From assembly GCF_008107695.1 (NCBI RefSeq), contig NZ_VIRG01000070.1, positions 1,116,001-1,180,000 on the forward strand: a DNA stretch of 64,000 nucleotides, in the 5' to 3' direction. The position numbers and the translations under genes are program-made. Each line of letters opens with the position of its first letter. Within the stretch, counting starts at the first letter, position 1. This stretch comes from Stappia sp. BW2 (GTDB taxonomy: Bacteria > Pseudomonadota > Alphaproteobacteria > Rhizobiales > Stappiaceae). The notes beneath the pieces are model-generated. The model was not told the origin of the DNA. It was given only the letters and a program-made list of their open reading frames with translations, and made no database searches. Positions 33,289 to 43,220 of the stretch are shown piece after piece.

Positions 33289-33606
33289 CAAAGAACGGCT
33301 GGAAGTATTGGCGGACAGGGCTCGTCTCTTCAGCCAATTTATCGCCTCAGCTGCATAGTTCTGGAGTTGCGAGGGCTGTTTGAGGCTTTGGTTTTGTGCC
33401 ACTTACCCTTCACTGCATATTCTGAGATAGAGTCTGGTGGGCTAGGGTGTGCAGCCGGAGTTGGATCACTCAAAAAATACAAAGAAAACCCGCCCGATCG
33501 TGCGCGATTGGCGGGTTTTTTCGCCCGGGCGCAGGAAGCAGCGGTGTGGCTGGTGGGAACTTGAAGATCGAACGAGATATCAGGTCCGAGGTTTAACTCA
33601 GCACCC
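33289..33606. other. Intergenic region between emrB and AraC gene
   Basis: A 318-bp non-coding gap between convergent genes, containing the terminator at 33485 and nothing else I can support. Confidence 0.5.
33485..33521. terminator. Terminator between emrB and the AraC regulator
   Basis: AAAACCCGCC / GGCGGGTTTTTT stem with about a 15-nt loop. Its left arm and flank (33479-33501) are identical over 23 bp to the terminator at 43101. It can serve both emrB and the convergent AraC gene. Confidence 0.8.
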
Positions 33607-34596
33607 TTAGTGCGTGTCGCTCGGCAGATGTCCGAAGCGTTCCTTGTAGTAGTAAGAGAACCGGCCTAGGTGGGAAAAGCCACAGGAGTAGGCGGCTTCG
33701 CTGACGCTGGGAGGGTCGCGTCGGGCGGCGAGCATGTAATGCGCCGTGTCCAGCCGGGCGTTGCGCAGGACCTGCATCGGGCTTTGACCGCAGATGCGCT
33801 TGAAACCTTTTTGCAGCGTTCGCACATTCATGCGCGCCGCATGGGCGATGTCGGCCAGGGTGATCGGTTCGCCCAGGTTCGCGTGAATGTACTCCAGTGA
33901 TATCCGGATTTCGCGAGGGGTGGCGCGGCGGTCCGAACGCTCGATGATGTGCGAGATGTTACTGGGCTGAAGGGTGAGCAGCGCGTGGGCCAGATCTTCC
34001 TCCGCCTTCAGGTCCCGGGCCGCCAGTTCACCCAGGAACAGGTCTCCGTTTTCGATCGCCTGGGCGCAGGCCATGACGAGGCGTCTCAACTGGCGTCCCG
34101 GTCCGTTGGTCAGATCGACCTGCATCTGGAAGCGGATGGGGCCGGGCAGGGGGGCGCCGGTGATCGACCGGGCAACGGCTTCCAACTGGCTCCTGTCGAC
34201 CTGGAGCAGTAGCTTGCTGCAGTCGCGTCTCCAGTGCAGCAACGCGCCTCGGTCGGGGTTCACAATGGCACCAACCTGCGTGGTGGCGGTCATTTCCTCG
34301 CCCCGATGTCTGATGGTTGCGCAGCCCGAAAGCGGTACCTGAAACAGATAGAAAGAGCCCAATTGTCCCGGGTCCACCGTCACGTCGGCGCCATAGCGCA
34401 GGTAATTGACGGAAACGGACCGACCGGTCACTGCATTGTGGCGGACGAAAAGACCGGACTGGCGGCCGACGACCTCCAGCTTGTGGTCGCAAAGCTTGCG
34501 GGAAACGATGTGCCGCGCTTCATCCATGTCGCGCGTGCGGACAACAGGGTGCTGCGCGAAATATTCCTTCGTCGGCAAAGCCTCTGGTGTGACCAT
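33607..34596 (-). CDS. AraC-family transcriptional regulator
   Basis: A 329-residue activator. Residues about 45-210 resemble the AraC-binding-like domain type 2 (FYLFQVPLSGCATIRHRGEEMTATTQVGAIVNP). Residues about 225-325 are the double HTH of AraC/XylS (ITLADIAHAARMNVRTLQKGFKRICGQSPMQVLRNARLD, then SVSEAAYSCGFSHLGRFSYYYKERFGHLP). It diverges from the cupin-hydrolase-monooxygenase-ABC operon and is very likely its substrate-responsive activator. Confidence 0.92.
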   Translation of the reverse strand: MVTPEALPTKEYFAQHPVVRTRDMDEARHIVSRKLCDHKLEVVGRQSGLFVRHNAVTGRSVSVNYLRYGADVTVDPGQLGSFYLFQVPLSGCATIRHRGEEMTATTQVGAIVNPDRGALLHWRRDCSKLLLQVDRSQLEAVARSITGAPLPGPIRFQMQVDLTNGPGRQLRRLVMACAQAIENGDLFLGELAARDLKAEEDLAHALLTLQPSNISHIIERSDRRATPREIRISLEYIHANLGEPITLADIAHAARMNVRTLQKGFKRICGQSPMQVLRNARLDTAHYMLAARRDPPSVSEAAYSCGFSHLGRFSYYYKERFGHLPSDTH

Positions 34597-34711
34597 TCGT
34601 TCCCCAACGCTAAAGGTACGGGTTTTCCCTGATCAAATTAGCGCACGAGTTCCGATTTGCTTCAAGCTTAAAATTTATGCCGGCAGAGGCGTTCGTTTTT
34701 CGGATAACTGA

Positions 34712-34739
34712 TTGCGGGAAAGCGTTGCAGGGTAATGCG
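34712..34739. promoter_or_regulatory. Candidate AraC direct-repeat site
   Basis: TTGCGGGAAAGCG (34712-34724) and TTGCAGGGTAATGCG (34725-34739) form an imperfect direct repeat 39-66 bp before the first cupin start codon, in the shared promoter region. AraC proteins often bind direct repeats, but no consensus for this regulator is known. Confidence 0.3.
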
Positions 34740-34777
34740 AGTTTCGTAACCGATCCGCAGCAACAGGAGCCCGGACA

Positions 34778-35218
34778 ATGGAAAAAGGCGTGTTGAAGGC
34801 CGACAACGGCGTGAACGGTCTGGCGTGGAACGTCGTGGGACACACCTATGTGCCCAAGCTTTTGTCGGAGGATGCCTTTGTCTGGCATGCGACCATTCCC
34901 GCAGGCACCTTCGTTCCGCCGCATATCCACCCAACGCAGGACGAGTGGATCTACATGCTGGACGGCGAACTGGAGATCGAGTTTCCCGACGCGCACGACA
35001 AGGCCGGGACCGGCGACACGATCCGGATGCCGCGCGGCATCGCCCATGGCATCTTCAATCGCTCCGGCAAGACGGCGACCTGTGTCTTTGGCGTATCGCC
35101 TGCGTGCAAGCTCTTCGAGCTTTTCACCGAGCTGGACGGGGTGACCGATCCCGCAGAGCTGGTGCGCTTGTCCGCGTTGCGCGACGTGAACTTCCTGCCA
35201 CCGCCCGATGCGGCTTGA
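34778..35218 (+). CDS. Cupin-domain protein 1
   Basis: A 146-residue single-cupin protein. The metal site is intact: PPHIHPTQDEWIYMLDGELEI supplies His-x-His and the downstream Glu, and PRGIAHGIFN gives the last His. Many such cupins are Fe/Mn/Ni dioxygenases, isomerases or hydrolases, so an enzyme of the neighbouring degradation pathway is plausible. It is clearly paralogous to the cupin half of the next gene (shared WNV-G-YVPK, F-WHAT, PGTFVPPHIHP and DFLPP-type ends). AGGAGC Shine-Dalgarno upstream. First gene of the operon. Confidence 0.82.
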   Translation: MEKGVLKADNGVNGLAWNVVGHTYVPKLLSEDAFVWHATIPAGTFVPPHIHPTQDEWIYMLDGELEIEFPDAHDKAGTGDTIRMPRGIAHGIFNRSGKTATCVFGVSPACKLFELFTELDGVTDPAELVRLSALRDVNFLPPPDAA

Positions 35219-35333
35219 GCCGGGGAAAGCCCTTCGAACCTTGCGCAGGGCCTTCATAAGGTTCCTGCGCCCCTCAAAAGGTCCTGCGACTGAAGGCCTC
35301 CAACAGTACCGGGTATCCAACAGGACAGCCCCA

Positions 35334-36725
35334 ATGAGTCCAAAAATGAATTTAGCACCTCTGCGCGACTGGGACGATGCCTTCGCGAACATGAAACATG
35401 TCGAGAACTCCGCCGAGCTTCCCGGTTTCTGGGCCACGCGGGCGGCGGCTTACCGGGCGGATCTGCAGGCGGGCGGTCACCGGCTCGACCAGGATGTCTC
35501 CTACGGCAGCCACCCGAGGGAAAAATTCGACATCGTCTGGCCGGACGGCACGCCCAAGGGATTGGCCGTCTTTATCCATGGCGGCTTCTGGATGCGGCTG
35601 GAAAAGGGGCACTGGACGGATTTTGCCGAAGGCGCCCGGGCGCAGGGCTGGGCGGTGTGTCTGCCCACCTATACCCTGGCGCCGGAGGCGCGGATCCACG
35701 AGATCAGCGGCCAGATCGGCCGCGCTATCTCAACGGCCGCCAAACTCATTGACGGCCCAATCCGCCTTTCCGGACACTCCGCAGGCGGACATCTTGCGAC
35801 ACGAATGCTCTGCACGGATAGCCCGCTACCGGCTGATGTTCGCGGCCGCATCGTTCATGCCCTGTCGATCAGCGGCCTTCACGACCTGCGCCCGTTGCTT
35901 CACACCGAGATGAACCGGACACTCAACCTGGATCTGGATGAGGCCCGCGCCGAAAGCGCGGTTCTGGCGCAGCCAGCAGCAGCCACGCCACTGACTTGCT
36001 GGGTCGGGGGCGGCGAGCGACCCGAATTCATCCGCCAGACGCGTCTCATGACCGACATGTGGTCGGGATTGGATGTGCCGGTGCGCTGCGAAGTCGAAGG
36101 CGACCACAACCACTTCACGATCATCGAAGGCCTGAAGGATCCTGAATCGCCGATCACGGCTGCCTTTGTCGGCCCTTTTCGCCAAGAGGCCGGCAACGAA
36201 AAGCCCGGACGGGTGCAGGCAACTCAATCATCAGGCATCACGAGGATAAAGGAGACAAAAATGACCGCAATGGCTCCCGGGATCGTCAATTCCCGCGACA
36301 GTCTCGACCAGATCCGCTGGAACGTTCTGGGTCAGATCTATGTGCCGAAGCAGATGACCGATGAGTGCTTCACCTGGCACGCCACTCTGCCGCCCGGCAC
36401 CTTCGTGCCGCCGCATATACACCCGGATCAGGACGAATTTCTCTACATCCTCGAAGGTCGCTTCGATTTCCTGCTTGACGGACAGCCGACTGTCGGCGAG
36501 CCGGGAGATTTGGTGAAGCTGCCGCGCGGCATTCCCCACGGGATCTTCAACAAGTCCGACAGCAGTATCAAGACCTTGTTCTGGGTCACCCCGACCAGGC
36601 AACTCTACGATCTGTTCTGGGCGCTTCACAACATGGGGCCCGAGGCCGATCCGGCCGAGATCGTCGCCGTCTCGGCGGCCCATGCCATCGACTTCCTGCC
36701 ACCGGAAGACGAGGCAGCGCAATGA
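35334..36725 (+). CDS. Arylformamidase-like alpha/beta-hydrolase fused in frame to cupin 2
   Basis: One uninterrupted frame of 463 residues. Residues about 1-285 are an alpha/beta-hydrolase with an HGGFW oxyanion motif, nucleophile GHSAGG and a late GDHNHF His, resembling kynurenine formamidase-type hydrolases (AFMID-like). Residues about 310-463 are a complete cupin (PPHIHPDQDEFLYILEGRFDF, PRGIPHGIFN), paralogous to the preceding gene. The join (KPGRVQATQSSGITRIKETK) is low complexity, and an AAAGGAGA Shine-Dalgarno sits before an internal ATG at 36261, so the cupin can also be made alone. Either a natural fusion or a lost hydrolase stop codon. Confidence 0.75.
   Translation: MSPKMNLAPLRDWDDAFANMKHVENSAELPGFWATRAAAYRADLQAGGHRLDQDVSYGSHPREKFDIVWPDGTPKGLAVFIHGGFWMRLEKGHWTDFAEGARAQGWAVCLPTYTLAPEARIHEISGQIGRAISTAAKLIDGPIRLSGHSAGGHLATRMLCTDSPLPADVRGRIVHALSISGLHDLRPLLHTEMNRTLNLDLDEARAESAVLAQPAAATPLTCWVGGGERPEFIRQTRLMTDMWSGLDVPVRCEVEGDHNHFTIIEGLKDPESPITAAFVGPFRQEAGNEKPGRVQATQSSGITRIKETKMTAMAPGIVNSRDSLDQIRWNVLGQIYVPKQMTDECFTWHATLPPGTFVPPHIHPDQDEFLYILEGRFDFLLDGQPTVGEPGDLVKLPRGIPHGIFNKSDSSIKTLFWVTPTRQLYDLFWALHNMGPEADPAEIVAVSAAHAIDFLPPEDEAAQ
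36243..36263 (+). promoter_or_regulatory. Internal ribosome binding site and start of cupin 2
   Basis: AAAGGAGAC followed 5 nt later by ATG 36261 (MTAMAPGIVNSRDS) inside the hydrolase-cupin frame. This suggests independent translation of a 154-residue cupin, whose natural N-terminus matches that of cupin 1. Confidence 0.65.
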
Positions 36726-37957
36726 CTGTCCTGATCGCAGGCGCCGGCATCGGCGGGCTGACCACGGCCTTGATGCTGCACAAACGCGGCGTCAAGGCGC
36801 AGGTCGTGGAGCAGGCGTCAGAGGTGCGCGAGGTCGGGGTCGGCATCAACACTTTGCCCCATTCCATCGCCGAACTTGCCGAACTGGGCCTTCTGGAGCG
36901 GCTGGGCGAGGTCGGACTGCGCACCCGCGAGCTGCGCTACCTGACGCGCATCGGTCAGGAGGTCTGGCGCGAGCCGCGCGGGCTTCATGCCGGCCATGAA
37001 TATCCGCAGTTTTCCATCCACCGCGGCCGGCTGCAGAAGGTACTCTACGATGCCGCGGTCGAGCGTATGGGGCCGGAGGCGGTTCTGACCGGCAAGCGGC
37101 TGTCCGGCTTCGTCCAGGACGAGGCGGGCGTCACGGCGCATTTCACCGACACGGCCGACGGGCTCAGCTCGACAACGATACGCGCCGAGGTGCTGATCTG
37201 CGCCGATGGAATTCACAGTGTTGGCCGGCGCCGGTTCTATCCGAACGAGGGCGGGCCGAGCTGGACCGGTGTCGTCATGTGGCGCGGTGCTGCGGAATGG
37301 CCCGTCTGGGAAGACGGCGAGACCATGGCGATTGCCGGTGGACTGGGCGCGAAGCTGGTGCTCTATCCGATCGCGCCCGCCAAGGACGGCCTGCAGTTGA
37401 TGAACTGGGTGGTGAACGTGCGCGTCGCCGATGCTTCGGTTTCGCCGCCGCCACCGGAAAGCTGGTCGAAACAGGCGCCGCTGTCCAAGGTGCTGCCCTA
37501 TGCCAAACGGTTCCACGTGCCGGGCATCGACATTGAGGCGCTGGTGCGCGGTAGCAGCGCGATCTTCGAATACCCGATGGCTGACCGCGATCCGCTACCG
37601 CGCTGGACCCACGGGCGGGTCACGCTGCTGGGAGACGCGGCGCACCCGATGTACCCCGTGGGTTCCAATGGCGCGGCGCAGGCTATCCTGGATGCGCGTT
37701 GCCTTGCCGATGAACTGGCGGCTGCGGAACATCCGCGCGAAGCGCTCTACCGCTACGAGCAGGATCGGCTGCCCAAGACCGCCGAGGTGGTGCGCACCAA
37801 CCGGATCGGGGGACCCGAGCGCGTGATCGATGAGGTCGAGAAGCTGAGCCCGCGCCATTTCGAGAACGTGGACGATGTTCTTGCTTACGAAGACCGCAAG
37901 GCGATTGTCAAAGGCTACGCGAAGATGGCCGGCTTCGCCACGAAAGAGGATGCCTGA
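36722..37957 (+). CDS. Class A FAD-dependent monooxygenase
   Basis: A 411-residue flavoprotein hydroxylase. GAGIGG (residues 7-12) binds the FAD ADP moiety, CADGIHSVGRR (about 160-170) is the DG motif contacting FAD and NAD(P)H, and GDAAHPMYPVGSNGAAQAI (about 302-320) is the GD motif. Relatives hydroxylate salicylate, hydroxybenzoates, hydroxynicotinate or phenazines, so an aromatic or N-heteroaromatic substrate is likely. The start ATG overlaps the preceding stop (ATGA), implying translational coupling. Part of the AraC-linked degradation operon. Confidence 0.88.
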   Translation: MTVLIAGAGIGGLTTALMLHKRGVKAQVVEQASEVREVGVGINTLPHSIAELAELGLLERLGEVGLRTRELRYLTRIGQEVWREPRGLHAGHEYPQFSIHRGRLQKVLYDAAVERMGPEAVLTGKRLSGFVQDEAGVTAHFTDTADGLSSTTIRAEVLICADGIHSVGRRRFYPNEGGPSWTGVVMWRGAAEWPVWEDGETMAIAGGLGAKLVLYPIAPAKDGLQLMNWVVNVRVADASVSPPPPESWSKQAPLSKVLPYAKRFHVPGIDIEALVRGSSAIFEYPMADRDPLPRWTHGRVTLLGDAAHPMYPVGSNGAAQAILDARCLADELAAAEHPREALYRYEQDRLPKTAEVVRTNRIGGPERVIDEVEKLSPRHFENVDDVLAYEDRKAIVKGYAKMAGFATKEDA

Positions 37958-38070
37958 CCGAAACTGTCGGGTGTCATCCCGGGACATCGGAAAAACAAAC
38001 AAGGAAACCGGTCCCGAAAAATTGTTGAACTGAAATTCAACCCGTCCCGGAGGGGGGCAGAAAAGGAAGA

Positions 38071-39258
38071 ATGATCATGAAAGCTCGGACGAAAATCACT
38101 TTTGCGAGCCTGGCGGCGATGCTGGCAATGAACACGGCGCTGTCGTCGACAGCGCTCGCCGAGGAGGTGAAGATCGGGATGGTTGTTACCCTGTCCGGCC
38201 CGCCGGCAGCGCTCGGCCAGCAGATCGTCGATGGGTTCAACCTCGCGCTGGAGCAGAACGGCGGCAAGCTGGGCGGCCAGTCCGTCAACCTGATCGTCGA
38301 GGACGATGAACTCAAGCCCGATGTGGCGCTGCTCAAGGCGAAGTCTCTGATTGAGCGGGACAAGGTCGACATCGTGGTCGGAACCGTGTTCTCAAACCTG
38401 CTGCAGGCGATCTTCAAGCCGGTCACCCAGTCCAAGACCTTCCTGATCAGCCCCAATGCGGGGCCGTCGACCTTCGCCGGAAAGAACTGCAATCCGTATT
38501 TCTTCGTCACTTCCTACCAGAACAACCAGAATGCCGAGGTGAGCGGCATGATCGCCAACGAGGAGGGCTTCGAGAAGGTCGTCCTGATGGTGCCCAACTA
38601 CCAGGCCGGGCGCGACAATGTCGCCGGCTACAAGCAGACCTTCAAGGGCGAGATTGCGGACGAGATCTACACGCCGCTCGGCCATCAGGACTTCTCGTCC
38701 GAACTTGCCAAGATCTCCACCGAAGGTGCGGACGCGCTGTTCACCTTCATGCCCGGCGGTATGGGCGTACGCCTCGTCAAGCAGTTCAAGGCCACCGGCC
38801 TTGGCGACAGCATGACATTCACGTCCGTTTTCACGACCGACGAAACCACCCTGCCGGGCCAGAAGGACGCTGCCGTCGGTTTCCTGTCGGCAGGCAACTG
38901 GGCGCCGGACATGAAGAACGAAACCAACCAGGCCTTCGTCTCGGCCTTCGAGGAAACGTACGGTTATGTTCCCGGCGGTTACGCCGCCCAGTCCTATGAC
39001 ACGGCCATGCTGATCGCCAGCGCGCTGGAAAAGACCGGCGGCAAGGTCAGCGACAAGGACGCGATGCGCAAGGCACTGGAAGCCGCCGACTTCACCTCCG
39101 TACGCGGCTCCTTCTCCTTCAGCAATAACCACTATCCCGTTCAGGATTTCCATCTGCTTGAGGTCGCCAAGCGGGACGACGGCCAGTACTGGACGACGGT
39201 CAAACGGACGATCGTCAAGGACTACGCCGACAGCCTCCACGACGAATGCAAGATGTAG
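38071..39258 (+). CDS. Periplasmic substrate-binding protein of a HAAT-type ABC importer
   Basis: A 395-residue lipid-free binding protein with a signal peptide (about residues 1-30, ending TALAEE) and a type I periplasmic fold (LivJ/LivK, Peripla_BP_6): VKIGMVVTLSGPPAALGQQIVDGFNLALEQNGGKLGG, then VDIVVGTVFSNLLQAIFKPVTQS. Such proteins bind branched-chain amino acids, amides, or aromatic acids. Position behind the monooxygenase suggests it delivers the pathway's substrate. AAAAGGAAG Shine-Dalgarno upstream. Not named livJ because the ligand is unknown. Confidence 0.92.
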   Translation: MIMKARTKITFASLAAMLAMNTALSSTALAEEVKIGMVVTLSGPPAALGQQIVDGFNLALEQNGGKLGGQSVNLIVEDDELKPDVALLKAKSLIERDKVDIVVGTVFSNLLQAIFKPVTQSKTFLISPNAGPSTFAGKNCNPYFFVTSYQNNQNAEVSGMIANEEGFEKVVLMVPNYQAGRDNVAGYKQTFKGEIADEIYTPLGHQDFSSELAKISTEGADALFTFMPGGMGVRLVKQFKATGLGDSMTFTSVFTTDETTLPGQKDAAVGFLSAGNWAPDMKNETNQAFVSAFEETYGYVPGGYAAQSYDTAMLIASALEKTGGKVSDKDAMRKALEAADFTSVRGSFSFSNNHYPVQDFHLLEVAKRDDGQYWTTVKRTIVKDYADSLHDECKM

Positions 39259-39319
39259 CAAGCCGACCGCGCCTTCCCGTCGAGGGGAGGCGCATTTCTT
39301 CAATCAAAAGGCAGACGCG

Positions 39320-40246
39320 ATGTCTTTCACTCTCCTTCTGATCCAGTGCCTGAACGGGCTCCAGTACGGCACGCTCCTGTTCCTGATCGCGGCCGGGCTC
39401 ACGCTCGTCTTCGGCGTCATGGGCTTCATCAATCTGGCCCACGGCGTGCAATATATGGTGGGGGCCTATCTGGTCTTCGCCTTTCATCAACTGACCGGCA
39501 GCTTCCTCGTCTCTGTCGTCCTGTCGATGGTTGCAGCCCTCCTGTTCGGTCTGTTGCTGGAGCATTTTGTTTTCCGGCGACTTTACGGCCGGGATCATCT
39601 GACCCAGGTGCTGGCGACATTCGGGATCATCATCTTTCTCAATGAACTGGCCAAGGTGATCTTCGGTCCGGCCACGCTGTCGATCCAGCCGCCGGAGTTT
39701 CTGGCCGGATCGATCCAGCTGACAGAGCAACTGCGCTATCCGGTTTATCGCTTCGTCACGATCCTGGCCGGGCTCGTCGTTGCAGCTCTGCTCTACGTCA
39801 CGGTGACCCGAACCCGGGTGGGTATGCTGATCCGTGCCGGCGCGACCACGCCGGAGATGGTTTCCGCGCTTGGGGTCGACGTCCAGAAGCTGTTCATGAT
39901 CGTCTTCGGCGTCGGCGCAATGCTCGCGGGCTTTGCCGGCGTGATCGCCGCGCCAATCTTCGCGATCGAGCCGGGCATGGGCGACAACATCCTGATCATC
40001 GCCTTCGTGGTCACCATCATCGGCGGCATCGGCTCGATCCGCGGAGCTTTCTTGGCGGCCCTTCTGGTCGGCCTCTTCGACACGCTCGGGCGCACACTCC
40101 TGACCGAGGGGCTGGAACTGGTCTTTCCGCCCTCCTTCTCCACTCAGGTGGGGCCTGCGCTGGCGTCGATGCTGATCTACATCCTGATGGCCGTCATCCT
40201 GGTGGTGCGTCCGCAGGGACTGCTGCCGGCGAAAGGGGCCGCATGA
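39320..40246 (+). CDS. HAAT-type ABC importer permease 1 (LivH-like)
   Basis: A 308-residue inner-membrane permease with about eight hydrophobic segments. GLQYGTLLFLIAAGLTLVFGVMGFINLAHGVQYMVGAYL and MSALGVDVQKLFMIVFGVGAMLAGFAGVIAAP are the standard LivH blocks, including the EAA-like loop. The start ATG 39320 (MSFTLLLIQCLNGLQ) matches family N-termini. It overlaps the next permease gene by 4 bp. Confidence 0.93.
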   Translation: MSFTLLLIQCLNGLQYGTLLFLIAAGLTLVFGVMGFINLAHGVQYMVGAYLVFAFHQLTGSFLVSVVLSMVAALLFGLLLEHFVFRRLYGRDHLTQVLATFGIIIFLNELAKVIFGPATLSIQPPEFLAGSIQLTEQLRYPVYRFVTILAGLVVAALLYVTVTRTRVGMLIRAGATTPEMVSALGVDVQKLFMIVFGVGAMLAGFAGVIAAPIFAIEPGMGDNILIIAFVVTIIGGIGSIRGAFLAALLVGLFDTLGRTLLTEGLELVFPPSFSTQVGPALASMLIYILMAVILVVRPQGLLPAKGAA

Positions 40247-41253
40247 TGCGCGTGGACCGCAGTTTTCTTGTCATGGGCCTCGTGTTCGCGCTTCTGCTGG
40301 CCGCCCCGTTCGTCCTGCCGCTGATCGGCCAAGCCTACCTCCTGAATCTGCTGATCAAGGCGATGCTGCTGGCGATCGCGGCGATCTCGCTCGATCTACT
40401 GATCGGCCAGGGCGGGATGCTCAGCCTGGGCCACGCGGCCTTCGTCGCGATCGGTGCCTATGCGGCGGCCATCGGCCTGGACAGCGGGATCGAGAATATC
40501 CTGGTATTGCTGCTGATTGCGCTCGCTGTTTCCGGGCTCTACGCGCTTGTCACCGGCGCGCTGGCACTCAGGACCTCCGGGATCTACTTCCTGATGATCA
40601 CGCTTGCCTTCGGCCAGATGACCTATTTCACACTGACCTCGCTTGCACCTTATGGCGGGGACGACGGGTTGACGCTCTGGTCCCTCGCGACCCTGTTCGG
40701 CAGTGACGTTGTCCAGAGCGGCGGTCACCTCTACATCGTCATCCTGCTAACGCTTCTGGTCACCTGGTGGGGCGTTCACCGCCTGAGCAATTCCCGTTTC
40801 GGCCGGGTCCTGCGGGCTGCGCGCGACAATCCCGAGCGGACGGAAATCATTGGCTTTTCCGTCTTCCGCTACCGGCTCACCGCTTATGTGATTGCGGGCA
40901 TGATCGCCGCCGTTGCCGGCCTCCTGACGGTGCAGCAGGCAGAGTTCGTCAGCCCCGCGCTTGCTACCTGGCAAAGGTCCGGAGACCTCTTGGTGGTCGT
41001 TGTGCTGGGCGGTCTGGGAACGCGTAACGGCGCACTCTTCGGCGCGTTCTTTCTGGTCATCGTCGAGGAAGTGCTCGGATCGTTCATGCACGAATGGCGA
41101 CTTCTCTACGGCCCGTTGCTGGTGCTGATGGCGCTCTATGCCCGGGGCGGGTTGAGCCACCTGCTGCTGCCGGCCCCGAAGGTCTCCGATCCCGCGAAGT
41201 CCGGGGCGGCAAAAACGGGCGCGCACCTGGTAAACACGGAGCAGGCGACATGA
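40243..41253 (+). CDS. HAAT-type ABC importer permease 2 (LivM-like)
   Basis: A 336-residue permease with about nine hydrophobic segments. SLDLLIGQGGMLSLGHAAFVAIGAYAAA and GFSVFRYRLTAYVIAGMIAAVAGLLTVQQAEFVSP are LivM signatures, and VVVLGGLGTRNGALFGAFFLV is the C-terminal conserved loop. It is the partner of the LivH-like permease. Both ends overlap neighbouring genes by 4 bp, indicating tight translational coupling. Confidence 0.93.
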   Translation: MMRVDRSFLVMGLVFALLLAAPFVLPLIGQAYLLNLLIKAMLLAIAAISLDLLIGQGGMLSLGHAAFVAIGAYAAAIGLDSGIENILVLLLIALAVSGLYALVTGALALRTSGIYFLMITLAFGQMTYFTLTSLAPYGGDDGLTLWSLATLFGSDVVQSGGHLYIVILLTLLVTWWGVHRLSNSRFGRVLRAARDNPERTEIIGFSVFRYRLTAYVIAGMIAAVAGLLTVQQAEFVSPALATWQRSGDLLVVVVLGGLGTRNGALFGAFFLVIVEEVLGSFMHEWRLLYGPLLVLMALYARGGLSHLLLPAPKVSDPAKSGAAKTGAHLVNTEQAT

Positions 41254-41992
41254 GCGTTCTGGAAATCCGCGGCCTGAACAAGCATTTCGGCGCCGTACAC
41301 GTCAGCCGCGACATCTCGCTGTCCGTTCCCGAGGGACAATGCCATGCGCTTATCGGGCCGAACGGGGCGGGCAAGACGACACTGATCCACCAGATCTCAG
41401 GCGTTCTGCGCCCGGATGCGGGCGAGATCGTTCTTGCCGGCCGCAATATAACCGCCAGCGCGATCTGGCAGCGGGCGCAGGCGGGCCTGGGGCGCACCTT
41501 CCAGCTGACCTCGATCCTGCCGTCGTTCTCGGTTCTGGAAAACGTGGCGCTGGGAGCGCAGGCCAAAGACGGTTCGAGCTTCCGCTTCTTCCGCCCGGCC
41601 GCGCGCGAGCGGACCCTGAACGACACGGCCATGACGACGCTGGAACGCCTCAACATGGCGGAGCGGGCCCACGTGCCCGCCGCCGACCTGTCCCACGGCG
41701 AAAGGCGGCTTCTGGAACTGGCTATCGCTTTGGCTGGCGCGCCGCGGTTCCTGCTGCTGGACGAACCTATGGCCGGCCTTGGGCGGGTGGAGAGCGCGAT
41801 GCTGACCGACATTCTGGCCGACCTGCGCCGCAGCATTCCGATGCTGCTGGTGGAACATGACATGGACGCGATCTTCCGGCTGGCGGACACGGTTTCGGTG
41901 CTGGTCAACGGACAGGTCGTGGCTCAGGGAACCCCGGACGAGGTCCGAAACGACCCGGCAGCCCGGGCCGCCTATCTCGGAGACAGCAAGAC

Positions 41993-41996
<4 letters not shown>
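41250..41996 (+). CDS. HAAT-type ABC importer ATPase 1 (LivG-like)
   Basis: A 248-residue ABC ATPase. Walker A GPNGAGKT (residues about 36-43), an LSHGERR signature in place of LSGGQ, Walker B FLLLDEPMAGL, and the H-loop LLVEHDMD. LGRTFQLTSILPSFSVLENVALGA is the LivG-specific region. The C-terminal LGDSKT tail is usual. Overlaps both neighbours by 4 bp. Confidence 0.94.
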
Positions 41997-42694
<698 letters not shown>

Positions 42695-43220
42695 GAGGGG
42701 CGTTTGGGCGGGATATTTTGGCAGGATTCTGATTGATGACTGCTTCACGCCCACATGTCGGTTATTCTGCCGAGTGTCTTTGATGCTCATTTGCAGGCAT
42801 CAAAACAAAAGTGAGGTCTCACCTGTGAGCCCCCTGGTAGTCTCGCCCGGGAACTCGTTTGCGTGCAGGACTGCTTGTAACTGTTCGGAAATCATGGGGT
42901 GAGGGGAAGAACCCGGTATCAGGCGCTCGCGTGCGGATGGCCCCCGGCTGTCTTCCTCAAAGAAGGCCTTCAGAATACTCCAACACAAGGCGATGATTTG
43001 GAAACATCCTCATGTTTCACGGGACGTTGTCTCATGAACATCGATCGGGTGACGTTATCCCACCGACATTCGACCCGGGGTCTGCCATCATGAGCCGCAA
43101 ACAAAGAAAACCCGCCCGATCGTCTCCGATGGGCGGGTTTTGTTGTTTCAGGGCCGTTTGAGCCGTCTATTGGCCTGAATTGGCCTTCCTATGCGACTCG
43201 GGACAGAAGCCCGTTGGTTG
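42695..43220. other. Intergenic region between convergent livF-like and nrdJ genes
   Basis: A 526-bp non-coding stretch. It contains the terminator at 43107; no small gene or repeat is convincing elsewhere. Confidence 0.5.
43107..43148. terminator. Bidirectional terminator downstream of nrdJ
   Basis: AAAACCCGCCC / GGGCGGGTTTT stem with a GATC...GAT extension and T-tracts both ways. It lies about 75 bp past the nrdJ stop and 410 bp past the livF-like stop. Confidence 0.8.
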
